Assembly (NCBI GenBank): GCA_016932295.1
Contig: JAFGDC010000018.1
Span: 1-6,159, forward strand
Length of the DNA: 6,159 nucleotides
Direction of reading: 5' to 3'
DNA from: a candidate division CSSED10-310 bacterium
GTDB taxonomy: Bacteria > CSSED10-310 > JAFGDC01
Numbering within the stretch: the stretch's first letter is position 1; each line of letters begins with the position of its first letter. Both the position numbers and the translations under genes were made by a program. The notes below the pieces were generated by a model, which was given only the letters and a program-made list of their open reading frames with translations, was not told the DNA's origin and ran no database searches. Shown here one piece after another: positions 5,806 to 6,159 of the stretch.

Positions 5806-6159
5806 ATGCTGCATATACTGACTTTGCTTTCCAACCGTGATCGTCGCAGGTCCCAGGCCGGTTTCACCCTCGTGGAAATCATGATCGTGGTGGTCATCAT
5901 CGGCTTGTTGGGTTCACTGGTGGTCCCACGGCTTTTCAAGAACGTCGAGAAGGCCAAGGTGCGCACCGCGCAGGAACAGATCAGGAATATCGGCCTGGCG
6001 CTCAACATGTACCGGCTCGATGTCGGCGAGTATCCAGGCAACCTCGATGCGCTCATCTCGGGCGGCGGGGAGGGCTGGGACGGCCCCTACATCAAGAAGA
6101 TACCCAAGGATCCCTGGGGCGGCGAATATTCCTACAGCCTCATGAGCGGCGGCGACGAC
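5806..6159 (+). CDS. gspG: Type II secretion system major pseudopilin GspG (3' end outside window)
   Basis: 118 residues are present and the frame is open at the window edge; GspG proteins are usually about 140-150 residues, so roughly the last 20-30 are missing. It is a type IV pilin-like precursor: a 19-residue leader with a basic patch (RDRRRSQAG) precedes the GFTLVEIM site. Prepilin peptidase should cut between G19 and F20 and N-methylate F20, and E24 is the conserved Glu at mature position 5. The hydrophobic helix runs about 20-41 and anchors the subunit until assembly. The GspG-type C-terminal domain is marked by WDGPYIKKIPKDPWGGEYSY (91-110). The calcium-binding end is beyond the window. 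The start is well supported: GGGAGGA (5794-5800) lies 5 nt before the ATG, immediately after the gspF stop. The 12-nt gap places it in the same operon. Confidence 0.95.
   Translation, partial: MLHILTLLSNRDRRRSQAGFTLVEIMIVVVIIGLLGSLVVPRLFKNVEKAKVRTAQEQIRNIGLALNMYRLDVGEYPGNLDALISGGGEGWDGPYIKKIPKDPWGGEYSYSLMSGGDD

Overview
The window reads as chromosomal DNA of a moderately GC-rich Gram-negative bacterium. Three things suggest a Desulfobacterota/Desulfuromonadales-like host: miaB lies directly before a bifunctional-nuclease (DUF151) gene, that nuclease has an extended acidic tail ending in PEDFGKYKM, and a type II secretion operon begins with gspE-gspF-gspG. The assignment rests on gene content and protein style only and is tentative. 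All genes I can support are on the + strand.

Layout: (1) Positions 2-190 are an open frame without a start. They look like the C-terminal end of an IS4/IS1380-type DDE transposase, followed by a non-coding stretch (191-460) with small hairpins, a short imperfect direct repeat and a plausible sigma70 promoter. (2) 461-1765 is miaB, the radical-SAM methylthiotransferase acting on tRNA A37. (3) 1949-2449 is a bifunctional nuclease family protein with its own plausible promoter. (4) 2450-2838 is a long, locally AT-richer non-coding stretch. It holds a 36-bp-period tandem repeat, a compact inverted repeat, several stem-loops, a weak terminator-like hairpin, a hairpin that could hide the Shine-Dalgarno sequence, and a three-codon mini-ORF touching the gspE start. 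(5) 2839 to the window end is the start of a type II secretion (T2SS) operon: gspE (ATPase), gspF (inner-membrane platform) and gspG (major pseudopilin, cut by the window end). These genes are packed with 0-12 nt between them.

How they work together: GspE hydrolyses ATP in the cytoplasm and acts through the polytopic GspF to assemble GspG subunits into the pseudopilus that drives protein export across the outer membrane. GspE has an N-terminal MshEN domain in which both 24-residue cyclic-di-GMP-binding motifs are visible with the expected 5-residue spacer, so secretion may be tied to c-di-GMP. miaB and the nuclease are probably housekeeping genes, functionally separate from the T2SS.

I see no clearly new protein system. 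The least explained part is the structured leader between the nuclease and gspE. It could be a cis-acting control region for the secretion operon, but that is inference from the sequence alone.
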